Shown here: positions 43,188-51,778 of the stretch, one piece after another | How positions within the stretch are numbered: position 1 is the stretch's first letter | Layout of the letters: each line of letters opens with the position of its first letter | Assembly (NCBI GenBank): GCA_050944415.1 | Contig: JBMNRA010000008.1 | Span: 1-60,403, forward strand | Length of the DNA: 60,403 nucleotides | Source: Ruminococcus_G sp050944415 | GTDB taxonomy: Bacteria; Bacillota; Clostridia; Lachnospirales; Lachnospiraceae | Direction of reading: 5' to 3' | Notes under the pieces: generated by a model | Told to the model about the DNA's origin: nothing | Seen by the model: only the letters and a program-made list of their open reading frames with translations | The model's database searches: none | Translations under genes and position numbers: made by a program

Positions 43188-43871
43188 ATGATTACGTTAA
43201 GAAACGTAAGTAAATCCTATGGCAAGGGTCAGCCGGCCATTGATCATATGGATTTACATATTGATAAGGGGGAATTTGTTTTCGTTGTGGGAAACAGCGG
43301 ATCCGGGAAATCCACATTGATCAAGCTTCTGTTAAAGGAGCTGGAACCCACCAGCGGAACGATTGAGGTGAATGGTCAGCAGCTGAACAAACTGAAACGC
43401 AGAAAAGTACCGAAGTACCGCAGGGGAGTCGGTGTTGTATTTCAGGATTTCCGTCTGTTGAAAGACCGTAATGTCTATGAAAATGTGGCTTTTGCTCAGA
43501 GAGTCATCGAGAGGCCCAACCGTGTGATTAAAAAGCGGGTGCCGGAGGTACTGACTCTGGTAGGCCTTGCGGAAAAATATAAATCTTATCCGAGAGAGCT
43601 TTCAGGGGGAGAACAGCAGAGAGTGGCGCTGGCAAGAGCGCTGGTGAACCGGCCGGATATTCTTCTTGCCGATGAGCCTACCGGAAACCTGGATCCCAAA
43701 ACTTCCTTTGAGATTATGAAGCTTCTGGAGGAAATTAATGAGCGGGGTACCACCGTTCTTGTCGTTACTCATAATCGTGAAATAGTAAACTCTTTCAGAA
43801 AAAGAGTAATTGCTATGAAGAAAGGCGTCATTGTAAGCGACGAACAAGAAGGTGAATATCATGCGAATTAG
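43188..43871 (+). CDS. ftsE: Cell division ATP-binding protein FtsE
   Basis: 227 residues. Walker A GNSGSGKST near residue 36, signature LSGGEQQRVALARAL near 140, Walker B LLADEPTGNLD near 162. FtsE binds FtsX and couples ATP hydrolysis to activation of cell-wall hydrolases. AGGAGGAG precedes ATG 43188. It overlaps ftsX by 11 nt. Confidence 0.95.
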   Translation: MITLRNVSKSYGKGQPAIDHMDLHIDKGEFVFVVGNSGSGKSTLIKLLLKELEPTSGTIEVNGQQLNKLKRRKVPKYRRGVGVVFQDFRLLKDRNVYENVAFAQRVIERPNRVIKKRVPEVLTLVGLAEKYKSYPRELSGGEQQRVALARALVNRPDILLADEPTGNLDPKTSFEIMKLLEEINERGTTVLVVTHNREIVNSFRKRVIAMKKGVIVSDEQEGEYHAN

Positions 43872-44769
43872 TACCATTGGTTACAATGCAAAACAGGGCG
43901 TGGTGAATATCGGGAGAAATATTATATTTTCCATTGCGTCCATTGCAACGATAGCAGCCTGTGTTTTCCTGTTTGGTTTGGTATTTTCCATCATTATCAA
44001 CTTTAATTACATTGTTCAGAATGTAGAGGAAGGCGTTACCATGACGGTCTTCTTTGAAGACGGTGTGGATCAGGCAACCATTGATGCTGTGGGGGAACAG
44101 ATTAGAGCGCTGCCTGAGGTAACAAAGACCCGGTATGTTTCCGCTCAGGAAGCCTGGGAAGAATTTCAGAAAGAATATTTTGAAGGTTCTGAAGATGCGG
44201 CTGAAGGATTTCAGAATGATAATCCTCTGAGCAATAAGGCGAATTATGAAGTGACCGTTGACAGGATCGAGGATCAGGAAGAAGTGGCGCAGTACATTGA
44301 AGGACTGGACGGAGTCAGCAATGTAAATCATTCCGAAGGAGCGGTTAATACGCTGACTACGTTCAACCGGCTTCTGGGAACTATTTCACTTGCCGTAATA
44401 ATTATCTTGTTTGCGGTGGCTGTGTTCCTGATCAGCAATACAATCTCGGTCGGCATCGCTGCACGCAGGGAGGAGATTGGGATTATGAAGCTGATTGGAG
44501 CGACCAATGGCTTTGTAAGGGCTCCCTTCATTATTGAGGGACTGCTGATCGGCCTGATCGGAGCGGTGATTCCCCTGATTATTCTGTATTTTATGTATAA
44601 CAGGGCAGTGACTTATATTCTGGAGAGATTCAATATTCTCAATGATATCGTTTCTTTCCTGGCAGCGCGGCAGGTCTTTGAGGTTCTGATACCGGCAGGT
44701 CTGATTCTGGGAATGGGTATCGGATTTATCGGAAGTGCTATTACCATCCGCAAATATTTGAAAGTATAA
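43861..44769 (+). CDS. ftsX: Cell division protein FtsX
   Basis: 302 residues: an N-terminal helix near residues 25-45, an extracellular domain to about 165, and three C-terminal helices with VGIAARREEIGIMKLIGAT between the first two of them. FtsX is the membrane partner of FtsE that signals to peptidoglycan hydrolases. ATG 43861 follows AAGGTG by about 7 nt; an in-frame GTG at 43852 is possible. The CtpA protease follows, as in many Firmicutes. Confidence 0.94.
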   Translation: MRISTIGYNAKQGVVNIGRNIIFSIASIATIAACVFLFGLVFSIIINFNYIVQNVEEGVTMTVFFEDGVDQATIDAVGEQIRALPEVTKTRYVSAQEAWEEFQKEYFEGSEDAAEGFQNDNPLSNKANYEVTVDRIEDQEEVAQYIEGLDGVSNVNHSEGAVNTLTTFNRLLGTISLAVIIILFAVAVFLISNTISVGIAARREEIGIMKLIGATNGFVRAPFIIEGLLIGLIGAVIPLIILYFMYNRAVTYILERFNILNDIVSFLAARQVFEVLIPAGLILGMGIGFIGSAITIRKYLKV

Positions 44770-44801
44770 GGCAGCAGAGAAATCATATAATAGTATGAGA
44801 A

Positions 44802-44837
44802 GAGAGCTTCAAAAGACAACTATCTTTTGAAGCTCTC
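44802..44837 (+). promoter_or_regulatory. Long hairpin between ftsX and ctpA
   Basis: GAGAGCTTCAAAAGA (44802-44816) and TCTTTTGAAGCTCTC (44823-44837) form a perfect 15-bp stem with a 6-nt loop. It is followed by GCAGTTTATGG, with no T-tract, and ends shortly before the ctpA ribosome-binding site. It may attenuate ctpA relative to ftsEX. Confidence 0.6.
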
Positions 44838-44855
44838 GCAGTTTATGGAGAAATT

Positions 44856-46031
44856 ATGACAATAAAAAAGGGGAAAAGTATCATTTGTTTTGCAGCCGGG
44901 ATTGCGGTGACGGCTGCAGCCATCGGTGGGTATCGGTTTGTTTCGGACGCCATGGCCGACGCTACAGGAGAAACTGTTCCGGGCAGTTCGGCTTCAGAAC
45001 AGAAAATTGAGGAAATCTGCGACATTATTGATGAGCAGTATCTTTTTAAAAAATCAGATTACGATCTGGCGGAAAGCATGTATGCCGGGCTGATGGAAGG
45101 GCTGGACGATCCTTATTCCTGTTATTATACAAGGGAAGAGTATCAGGAAGTAAGTGAAAGTAATGAAGGACATTATGAAGGGATTGGTGTGGTGCTGATG
45201 CAGGATGCTGACACGGGCGCGCCTACAGTTGCTTACTGCTACGAAGACGGACCGGCCAGCAGAGCCGGCGTGCAGCAGGGAGACATTATCAGCAAAGTAG
45301 GTGATGAGCCTGTGGAAGATATGGAACTTACGGAAATATCAGAGCTGATAAAAGAGAGTGAAGATGTAATATCGCTGACACTTTACCGGGAAAGTTCAGA
45401 TCAGTACATCGAAGTGGAAGTGACAAAAGAGGATGTGGAAATTCCTTCTGTCAGATGGGAGATGAAAGAAAATAATACGGGGTATCTCGCCATCAATCAG
45501 TTTACGGCAGTGACAGCAGAACAGTTTCAGGAAGCACGGAAGGAGCTGGAAAAGCAGGGGATGGAGCGCCTTATCGTGGATCTGCGGGATAATCCGGGAG
45601 GATTGCTGGATGGAGTCTGTGATACATTGAACTGTTTTATGCCGGAAGGCCTTCTGGTTTATACGGAGGATAAAAACGGAAATCGGGAAGAATACTATTC
45701 GGAAGGTGAAAATCCCATAGATATACCGTTGGCAGTGCTGGTAAATGAAAACAGTGCCAGTGCAGCTGAAATTTTTGCAGGAGCGGTTCAGGATCACGGA
45801 GCAGGGACTTTGGTAGGCACTACCACCTATGGCAAAGGTATTGTGCAGAAAACCTTCGGGCTTTCTGACGGCAGTGTTATTAAACTGACGATTTCCAGTT
45901 ATTATACTCCTAATGGAGAAAATATACATGGAAAGGGCATTCAGCCTGATGTTGTGGTGGAACAGCCGAAGGACAGCAAGGATGATCTGCAGTTGTCCAG
46001 GGCAATGGAGATACTGCGGGATAAGAATTGA
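44856..46031 (+). CDS. Carboxyl-terminal processing protease, S41 family
   Basis: 391 residues. An N-terminal membrane anchor (residues 8-28) puts the enzyme outside the membrane. A PDZ domain spans about 98-190 (GIGVVLMQD, DGPASRAGVQQGDII), then the S41 domain with the catalytic dyad Ser302 (NSASAAE) and Lys327 (YGKG), 25 residues apart as in CtpB. It cleaves secreted or membrane protein tails. GGAGAAATT precedes ATG 44856. Next to ftsEX it may process a division hydrolase, which is inference. Confidence 0.92.
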   Translation: MTIKKGKSIICFAAGIAVTAAAIGGYRFVSDAMADATGETVPGSSASEQKIEEICDIIDEQYLFKKSDYDLAESMYAGLMEGLDDPYSCYYTREEYQEVSESNEGHYEGIGVVLMQDADTGAPTVAYCYEDGPASRAGVQQGDIISKVGDEPVEDMELTEISELIKESEDVISLTLYRESSDQYIEVEVTKEDVEIPSVRWEMKENNTGYLAINQFTAVTAEQFQEARKELEKQGMERLIVDLRDNPGGLLDGVCDTLNCFMPEGLLVYTEDKNGNREEYYSEGENPIDIPLAVLVNENSASAAEIFAGAVQDHGAGTLVGTTTYGKGIVQKTFGLSDGSVIKLTISSYYTPNGENIHGKGIQPDVVVEQPKDSKDDLQLSRAMEILRDKN

Positions 46032-46080
46032 ATTTATGAATGAAAAATGATATGATAAACAAAAAATGAAGGAGAAAGCG

Positions 46081-46950
46081 ATGAAAAAATTTGTGATAAC
46101 GACAGACAACATGGCAGATCTGCCGGATTCCTATTATGAGGAACATCAGATTCCATATATGTTTTTGACGTATACCATGGATGGTGTCACTTACCATAAA
46201 GAGGATCAGCTTTCCAGCGGGGAATTTTATCGGCGTATGCGGGAGGGTTCCATGCCTACTACTTCCCAGGTAAATGCGGAAGAGGCAAAACAGCTTTGGA
46301 AACCATGGCTTCAGGAGGGATATGACATTCTCCACATTGCTTTTTCTTCGGGTTTGAGCGGCACTTACAACAGCTGCAGAATAGCGGCAGAGGAGACGGC
46401 AGAGGAGTATTCCGACCGGACGGTAGCGGTTGTTGATTCCCTCTGTGCGTCTTTGGGGCAGGGACTTCTGGTGGACAAAGCTGTGAGAATGAAGGAAGAG
46501 GGAAAAACCATGGAAGAGATTGCCGGCTGGCTGGAAGCGAAAAAGAAAAATCTCTGCCACGTATTTACAGTTGACGATCTGTTCCATCTTCACAGAGGCG
46601 GACGTGTATCCAGGATGACGGCGGTTCTGGGAACGATGATTAATATCAAACCGGTGCTCCATGTGGATGATGAGGGTCATCTGATTGCGGTGGGAAAGGT
46701 TCGCGGCAGGAAGCGGTCCCTGATGAAGCTGGTGGATATGATGGAAGAGCGGATTCGCGGCTGTGATGAAAAAAATGACAGGGTGTTTATCAGTCATGGA
46801 GACTGCCTGGAAGACGCGCGGTTTGTGGCAGATCTTGTAAGAGAACGATTTGGCATAGAAGATATTCTGGTTAATCCGGTGGGAGCCACTATAGGGGCTC
46901 ATTCCGGACCGGGAACCATGGCGTTGTTCTTTATGGGAAATTATCGTTGA
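46081..46950 (+). CDS. DegV family fatty-acid-binding protein
   Basis: 289 residues starting KKFVITTDNMADLP; HIAFSSGLSGTYNSC near residue 88 and DDLFHLHRGGRVSRMTAVLG near 165 are the DegV signatures. Family members (FakB) bind a fatty acid and present it to the kinase FakA for phosphorylation. ATG 46081 follows AAGGAG; an upstream in-frame ATG at 46066 has no site. It ends at a bidirectional terminator. Confidence 0.92.
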   Translation: MKKFVITTDNMADLPDSYYEEHQIPYMFLTYTMDGVTYHKEDQLSSGEFYRRMREGSMPTTSQVNAEEAKQLWKPWLQEGYDILHIAFSSGLSGTYNSCRIAAEETAEEYSDRTVAVVDSLCASLGQGLLVDKAVRMKEEGKTMEEIAGWLEAKKKNLCHVFTVDDLFHLHRGGRVSRMTAVLGTMINIKPVLHVDDEGHLIAVGKVRGRKRSLMKLVDMMEERIRGCDEKNDRVFISHGDCLEDARFVADLVRERFGIEDILVNPVGATIGAHSGPGTMALFFMGNYR

Positions 46951-46958
46951 GAAAAGAG

Positions 46959-46990
46959 GAACGGCTGTCTTCGGACAGCCGTTCTTTCAG
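46959..46990. terminator. Bidirectional terminator between degV and the deacetylase gene
   Basis: GAACGGCTGTC (46959-46969) and GACAGCCGTTC (46974-46984) form a perfect 11-bp stem with a TTCG tetraloop. TTTC follows on the plus strand and TCTTTTC on the minus strand, so it serves the two convergent genes. Confidence 0.85.
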
Positions 46991-47778
46991 ATTGGTATTT
47001 CCTCCAGAGAACCAAAAGAGTATCCCATATCTTCCCACTTTGTCAGAAGATCATCCAGGATATCCGCATTGGTCTTTGAGGTGCTGTGCAGAAGGACAAT
47101 GGCGCCGGGATGAATGCGCCCCAGAAGCTTGTCAAAGGCTTCTTCTTCTGTGGGCTGATCATCTTCATACCAGTCGATATAAGCCAGGCTCCAGAAAAAA
47201 GTTCTGTATCCCAGTTCCTGAGCCATTTTCAGATTGGCTTCGCTGTACTTACCCTGAGGCGGACGGTAAAATTTTGTCATGGGCTGGCCGGTTATCTCTT
47301 CGTACAGTGTTTCTACGCCTTCCAGTTCGCGGGAAAAATCTTCCATGGTGGATATTTCGGACATATCAGGATGATGGTATGTATGATTGCCTACCGTATG
47401 GCCTTCTGAAACCATACGCTTTACCAGATCCGGACAGGAGGTCAGGTAGTTTCCCACGACAAAAAATGTGGCGGATACATGGTGCTTTTTCAGAGCATCC
47501 AGTATGGCGGAAGTATTGCCGTTTTCGTAACCGGCATCGAAGGTCAGATAAATAATTTTTTCATCCGTATCATTCATATAACAGGCATCATATTGTTTCA
47601 GCTGGTCTGATGAAACATTTCCGGCAGGGGCTTCTCCTTCTTCCGGGAAGCTCAGTCCCCAGTTTCCGTCGGCGGATGTCGGCAGAATATCGGGGGAAGA
47701 AGAAAGACAAAAGGCCAGCAGCTGGCCGGTCAGAAATGCGGCTGCCAGTAAAAGGGAAATATTGATTATTTTTTTCAT
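46987..47778 (-). CDS. Polysaccharide deacetylase, PdaA-like
   Basis: 263 residues: signal peptide or anchor (residues 4-25), then the NodB domain with YLTFDAGYENG (catalytic Asp) near residue 80, the metal-binding NHTYHHP near 135, RPPQGKYS near 170, and LLHSTSKTNADIL near 232. The FDAGYENG variant is typical of PdaA, which de-N-acetylates muramic acid to make muramic delta-lactam in spore cortex. A sporulation role is inferred. GGAG lies before ATG 47778. Confidence 0.88.
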   Translation of the reverse strand: MKKIINISLLLAAAFLTGQLLAFCLSSSPDILPTSADGNWGLSFPEEGEAPAGNVSSDQLKQYDACYMNDTDEKIIYLTFDAGYENGNTSAILDALKKHHVSATFFVVGNYLTSCPDLVKRMVSEGHTVGNHTYHHPDMSEISTMEDFSRELEGVETLYEEITGQPMTKFYRPPQGKYSEANLKMAQELGYRTFFWSLAYIDWYEDDQPTEEEAFDKLLGRIHPGAIVLLHSTSKTNADILDDLLTKWEDMGYSFGSLEEIPI

Positions 47779-47860
47779 AGGACTCCGGATATAGAATTTG
47801 TTTATGTATATGAGACAGCCGGAGTGTTCATTCTTAAATCAGCGGGAGGAAATTTAAATT

Positions 47861-49147
47861 ATGAGCAGTGAGAGGGTAAGAGAACTTCTGAATTTTATCG
47901 AAAAAAGTCCCAGCTGTTTCCATGTGGCGGCAAATATGGCAGCCGAACTGGAAAAAGCAGGATTTCAGAGATTATATGAAAGGGATTCCTGGAAACTGAA
48001 AAAGGGAGGAAAATATTATACCATACGGAATGGTTCCTCTATTGCGGCATTTTCACTGCCGGAAAACAGCTGGACAGGATTTCGGATACTTGCCAGTCAT
48101 GGAGATTCGCCTGCCTTTCGACTGAAGGAGAATCCGGAGCTGGAGCTGGAAGGCCGCTTGGTCAGACTGAATGTGGAAAAATACGGGGGAATGCTGATGT
48201 CCACCTGGTTTGACCGTCCCCTTTCCGTGGCCGGCCGTCTGCTGGTACGGGAGGGAAACCGGATTGTTTCCAGACTGGTCAATGTGGAACGGGATCTGGT
48301 GCTGATTCCCAGTCTTGCCATTCACATGAACAGAAAGGCCAATGAAGGATATGCTTATAATGCGCAGAAAGATATGCTGCCCCTTTTTTCAGGCGGCAGA
48401 AAAGGCAGATGGATAGAGACGGCGGCAGAAAATGCCGGGGTGTCTCCGGAGCAGATACTTGGGTCAGATCTGTTTTTATATAACCGGGAGAAAGGAAGTA
48501 TCTGGGGAGCCGATCATGAGTTTTATTCCAGCAGCAGACTGGATGATCAGGCCTGTGCTTTTGCTTCGCTGAAAGGTTTTATCAATGCAGTCAATGAACA
48601 TTTTATCACGGTACACTGTGTATTTGATAATGAAGAGGTGGGAAGCCAGACGAAACAGGGGGCGGCTTCCACGTTCCTGCGGGATGTGCTGGAAAGAATT
48701 CTGATTTCCAGCGGGACAGATCGGGAAGATTTTTTCAGGATGCTGGCTTCCAGCTGCATGCTTTCAGCTGATAATGCCCACAGCGTTCATCCCAACCATC
48801 CGGACAAAAGTGATGTAAGCAACCGTCCGTATCTGAACGGAGGAATTGTGCTGAAATATGCTGCCAGTCAAAAATACTGTACAGATGGTTCCAGCGCCGC
48901 TTTTCTGACAGAGTTATGTCATCGTGCCAGAATTTCCTGTCAGACTTTTTTTAATCGTTCGGATATGGCGGGAGGTTCAACTCTGGGAAATATTGCCGGG
49001 CTCCATGTTTCAGTCCCTGCTGTTGATATCGGACTTCCACAGCTGGCTATGCATTCTGCCTATGAGACGGCGGGCGTAAAAGATCTGGAGGATATGATCC
49101 GTCTGGCGGGCGAATTTTTCACTTCAGATCTCATCATGGAGGAATAA
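47861..49147 (+). CDS. M18 family aminopeptidase
   Basis: 428 residues. Metal ligands are in SHGDSPAFRLK near residue 79, SSSRLDDQ near 227 and DNEEVGS near 262, with the C-terminal MHSAYETAG motif near 405. HSVHPNHPDK is also conserved. These dodecameric cytosolic enzymes release N-terminal acidic or neutral residues from peptides. GGGAGGA lies before ATG 47861. It is divergent from the deacetylase, sharing an 82-nt intergenic region. Confidence 0.92.
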   Translation: MSSERVRELLNFIEKSPSCFHVAANMAAELEKAGFQRLYERDSWKLKKGGKYYTIRNGSSIAAFSLPENSWTGFRILASHGDSPAFRLKENPELELEGRLVRLNVEKYGGMLMSTWFDRPLSVAGRLLVREGNRIVSRLVNVERDLVLIPSLAIHMNRKANEGYAYNAQKDMLPLFSGGRKGRWIETAAENAGVSPEQILGSDLFLYNREKGSIWGADHEFYSSSRLDDQACAFASLKGFINAVNEHFITVHCVFDNEEVGSQTKQGAASTFLRDVLERILISSGTDREDFFRMLASSCMLSADNAHSVHPNHPDKSDVSNRPYLNGGIVLKYAASQKYCTDGSSAAFLTELCHRARISCQTFFNRSDMAGGSTLGNIAGLHVSVPAVDIGLPQLAMHSAYETAGVKDLEDMIRLAGEFFTSDLIMEE

Positions 49148-49163
49148 GACAGTAGGCCCTGTC

Positions 49164-49192
49164 TTGTGTTTTTCGGCATATTTCGATATAAT
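49164..49192 (+). promoter_or_regulatory. Promoter of the CapA-like gene
   Basis: TTGTGT (49164-49169), 17-nt spacer, TATAAT (49187-49192). The expected transcript starts near 49199, which rules out the earliest in-frame start at 49166 for the next gene. Confidence 0.75.
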
Positions 49193-49225
49193 AAAACAAT
49201 CATGAGAAGTACAGAGGGGACGCAT

Positions 49226-50515
49226 ATGGATGTCGAAAGTCCGGAGCGCAGGGAACGCAGAAGAAAACAGAAACTGTTGAGAGAAAAGCAGATTCGCCGC
49301 CAGAAAGTTATAATCTTCTGGGCATTCGCGGCGGTTCTGCTTATTGGTGTGTCATTGGCGGTTGTCCTGGGGCTTGAAAGCCGGAGAGCGTCCCGGACGG
49401 AAGAAACGGCAGCGGCAGAACAGGCAGAGAAAGAAAAGGCGGAATATCTGCGGCAGCAGGCGAAAGAGGAAAATACCATTCATCTGACTGCCGTAGGGGA
49501 TAATCTGATTCATGAGCATATTTATCAGTCCGGTATTCAGGAATCGGGAGAATGGGATTATGATCAGCTGTACCAACATATAAAAGATAAGATTATATCG
49601 GCGGATTTGTCTGTCGTTAACCAGGAATGTATTTTTGTGGCAGATCATGATAATGTTTCTGCCTATCCGGAATTCGGATCACCGACAGAAATAGGGGATG
49701 CTTTGGTCGATACCGGATTTGATGTGGTTCTCCACGCAACGAATCATGCCATGGACAAAGGCACACAGGCAATTGAGGAAACACTGGCTTACTGGAAAAA
49801 GAGTCATCCTGAGATTACGGTGCTTGGTATTCATGAGAATCAGGAAGCGGCGGATCAGATAGCAACGGTCGAGTGCAAAGGAGTAACCTTTGCCATGCTG
49901 AATTATACCTGTCAGATCAACGGGGAAGATTATGGCGGTTTTCCGGGCTATATGCTGGATGTGCTGGACATGGATAAAGTGTCCGATGACATTCAGAAAG
50001 CAAAAGAAGCGGGGGATATGGTGATTGTTTTTCTCCATATAGGAACAGAATATGCTTCTGAGCCTGATCAGGAAGTGAAGGATTATCTTCAGCTGCTGCT
50101 GTCCCAGGGGGCAGATATTGCCATATGCTCCCATCCTCATGTTCTGCAGAATTTTGAGACGCTGAAGGACGGGCAGGGAAATGAGATGTTGGTATACTAT
50201 TCGCTTGGTAATTTTATTTCCACTCAGAAAGAACCGGAATGCATGCTGGGAGGTATGGCGGATATTACGATATCCAGAGATCCGAAAAACGGAGAACTGT
50301 CCATCTCCGATGCGCAGCTGGAGCCGATCGTAACCCATTATAATCACGAGAAGGGGGAGTATGCCGTTTATCCGTTGGAGGATTATACGGAAGAACTGGC
50401 GGAAGAACATGGGATCCATGAAGAGGCATCGGAACCGTTTACGCTGGAGACTTTAACACAGCAATACGAAGATGTGCTGAAACAAGAATATGATACATTA
50501 GCAGAGGAGGAATAA
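49226..50515 (+). CDS. CapA family protein
   Basis: 429 residues. A short basic cytoplasmic tail (residues 1-26) and one membrane helix (27-49) are followed by an extracellular metallophosphatase-like domain of the PGA_cap type: TAVGDNLIHEHIY near 90, ATNHAMDKG near 172, CSHPHVLQNFE near 303, and YYSLGNFIS. CapA proteins take part in polyglutamate capsule attachment, but many stand alone, like this one, with unknown role. ATG 49226 follows AGAGGGGA by 5 nt. The amidohydrolase gene begins 3 nt after the stop. Confidence 0.86.
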   Translation: MDVESPERRERRRKQKLLREKQIRRQKVIIFWAFAAVLLIGVSLAVVLGLESRRASRTEETAAAEQAEKEKAEYLRQQAKEENTIHLTAVGDNLIHEHIYQSGIQESGEWDYDQLYQHIKDKIISADLSVVNQECIFVADHDNVSAYPEFGSPTEIGDALVDTGFDVVLHATNHAMDKGTQAIEETLAYWKKSHPEITVLGIHENQEAADQIATVECKGVTFAMLNYTCQINGEDYGGFPGYMLDVLDMDKVSDDIQKAKEAGDMVIVFLHIGTEYASEPDQEVKDYLQLLLSQGADIAICSHPHVLQNFETLKDGQGNEMLVYYSLGNFISTQKEPECMLGGMADITISRDPKNGELSISDAQLEPIVTHYNHEKGEYAVYPLEDYTEELAEEHGIHEEASEPFTLETLTQQYEDVLKQEYDTLAEEE

Positions 50516-50518
50516 GAA

Positions 50519-51706
50519 ATGCTGGTTTTAAGAAATGCACGTTTGATTCAGGAACTTACGGAGGGTTATGAAGACCGGTATGGTGATGTGGTAGTTGACA
50601 ATGGAATGATTCAGGAAATAAGACCTGCCAAAAGTGTTTCTGCTCCGGAGGAAAATATGATTGATCTGACGGATAAGACGCTGATTCCGGGAATGATTGA
50701 GGCTCATCTGCATCTGGATTTGGAAGGAAGCAGTACTTTTGAGGAAAATGTTCAGCCGGATGCATACCGCACCATGTGTTGTCTCCAGCGGGCGCAGGAT
50801 AATCTGAGAAGAGGTTATACAACCATTCGGGATCTGGGAGACAGAAACAATATTACGCTGGGTCTGGCCAGAGCGGTCCGGGAAGGAAGAGTGATGGCTC
50901 CCGATGTGCTGGTCAGCGGAAAGATTATCACCCCGACAGAGGCGGGCAATGAATTTTTCGGCGATATGTATGAAGAGGCGGATTCTCCTGCAGAGTATGT
51001 AAAAGCTGTCCGCCGTCAGTATCAGCTTGGTGTGGACTGGATTAAGATTATGGGTACCGGTGCGGTGATGAATCCGGGAGGTACGCCGGGAAATGCCATT
51101 ATTTTTGAGGAAGAACTGCAGGCTGCCTGCCGTACGGCTGATTATGTGGGAGTGCCGGTGGCGGTTCATTGCCATGGCTCCGAAGGAGTCAAAATGTGTA
51201 TCAGAAACGGGGTGCGGACGGTAGAACATTCCTCCATTGTGGATGATGAATGTATCAGACTGTATAAAGAATCCGGTAAATCTTTCCCGATTCCTACAAT
51301 GTCTCCTATGTTTAACTTTGTGGAGTTTCCCGATGACAAACCCGTTCATTATGTGGAAAAAGCCAAGACTATGCTGAATAAGATTGTGGACGGGCTTCAT
51401 GCCTATAAGGATGCGGGCATTAAAATCGGCTGGGGTACAGACGCCGGGGTTTATGTGGGAAGTCATGGAAACGGTATCTACGAATTCAGAGCCAGAGTAA
51501 ACCTGGCAGGCTTTACTCCGCTGGAATGTCTGATTCAGGCAACAAAAAATAACGCGGAAATCCTCATGATTGATGATCAGGTGGGAACTATCGCCTGTGG
51601 AAAACGGGCCAACCTGGTTGCTTTCAACGGAAATCCCGATGAAAACATTGATGTTGTAGATGATGTGGCTCTTGTTGTGAAAGCCGGAAAAATTGTGAGA
51701 TTGTAA
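50519..51706 (+). CDS. Metal-dependent amidohydrolase
   Basis: 395 residues of the imidazolonepropionase/Xaa-Pro dipeptidase branch of the superfamily. Metal-site motifs are IEAHLHLD near residue 63, the bridging-lysine candidate DWIKIMGTG near 180, VAVHCHG near 220, VEHSS near 240, and GWGTDAG near 310. It probably hydrolyses an amide or cyclic imide; the substrate is unknown. GCAGAGGAGG overlaps the end of the CapA gene, so the two are cotranscribed. Confidence 0.87.
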   Translation: MLVLRNARLIQELTEGYEDRYGDVVVDNGMIQEIRPAKSVSAPEENMIDLTDKTLIPGMIEAHLHLDLEGSSTFEENVQPDAYRTMCCLQRAQDNLRRGYTTIRDLGDRNNITLGLARAVREGRVMAPDVLVSGKIITPTEAGNEFFGDMYEEADSPAEYVKAVRRQYQLGVDWIKIMGTGAVMNPGGTPGNAIIFEEELQAACRTADYVGVPVAVHCHGSEGVKMCIRNGVRTVEHSSIVDDECIRLYKESGKSFPIPTMSPMFNFVEFPDDKPVHYVEKAKTMLNKIVDGLHAYKDAGIKIGWGTDAGVYVGSHGNGIYEFRARVNLAGFTPLECLIQATKNNAEILMIDDQVGTIACGKRANLVAFNGNPDENIDVVDDVALVVKAGKIVRL

Positions 51707-51720
51707 AAAGTGACGGCACT

Positions 51721-51755
51721 GCCCCCGGGAAATGGCTGAACCATTTCCCGGGGGC
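51721..51755 (+). terminator. Strong hairpin between amidohydrolase and MATE genes
   Basis: GCCCCCGGGAAATGG (51721-51735) and CCATTTCCCGGGGGC (51741-51755) form a perfect 15-bp, GC-rich stem with a 5-nt loop. The tail TTATGTG is short in T, so termination may be incomplete. Confidence 0.7.
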
Positions 51756-51778
51756 TTATGTGAGGTATGGAAGAAAGA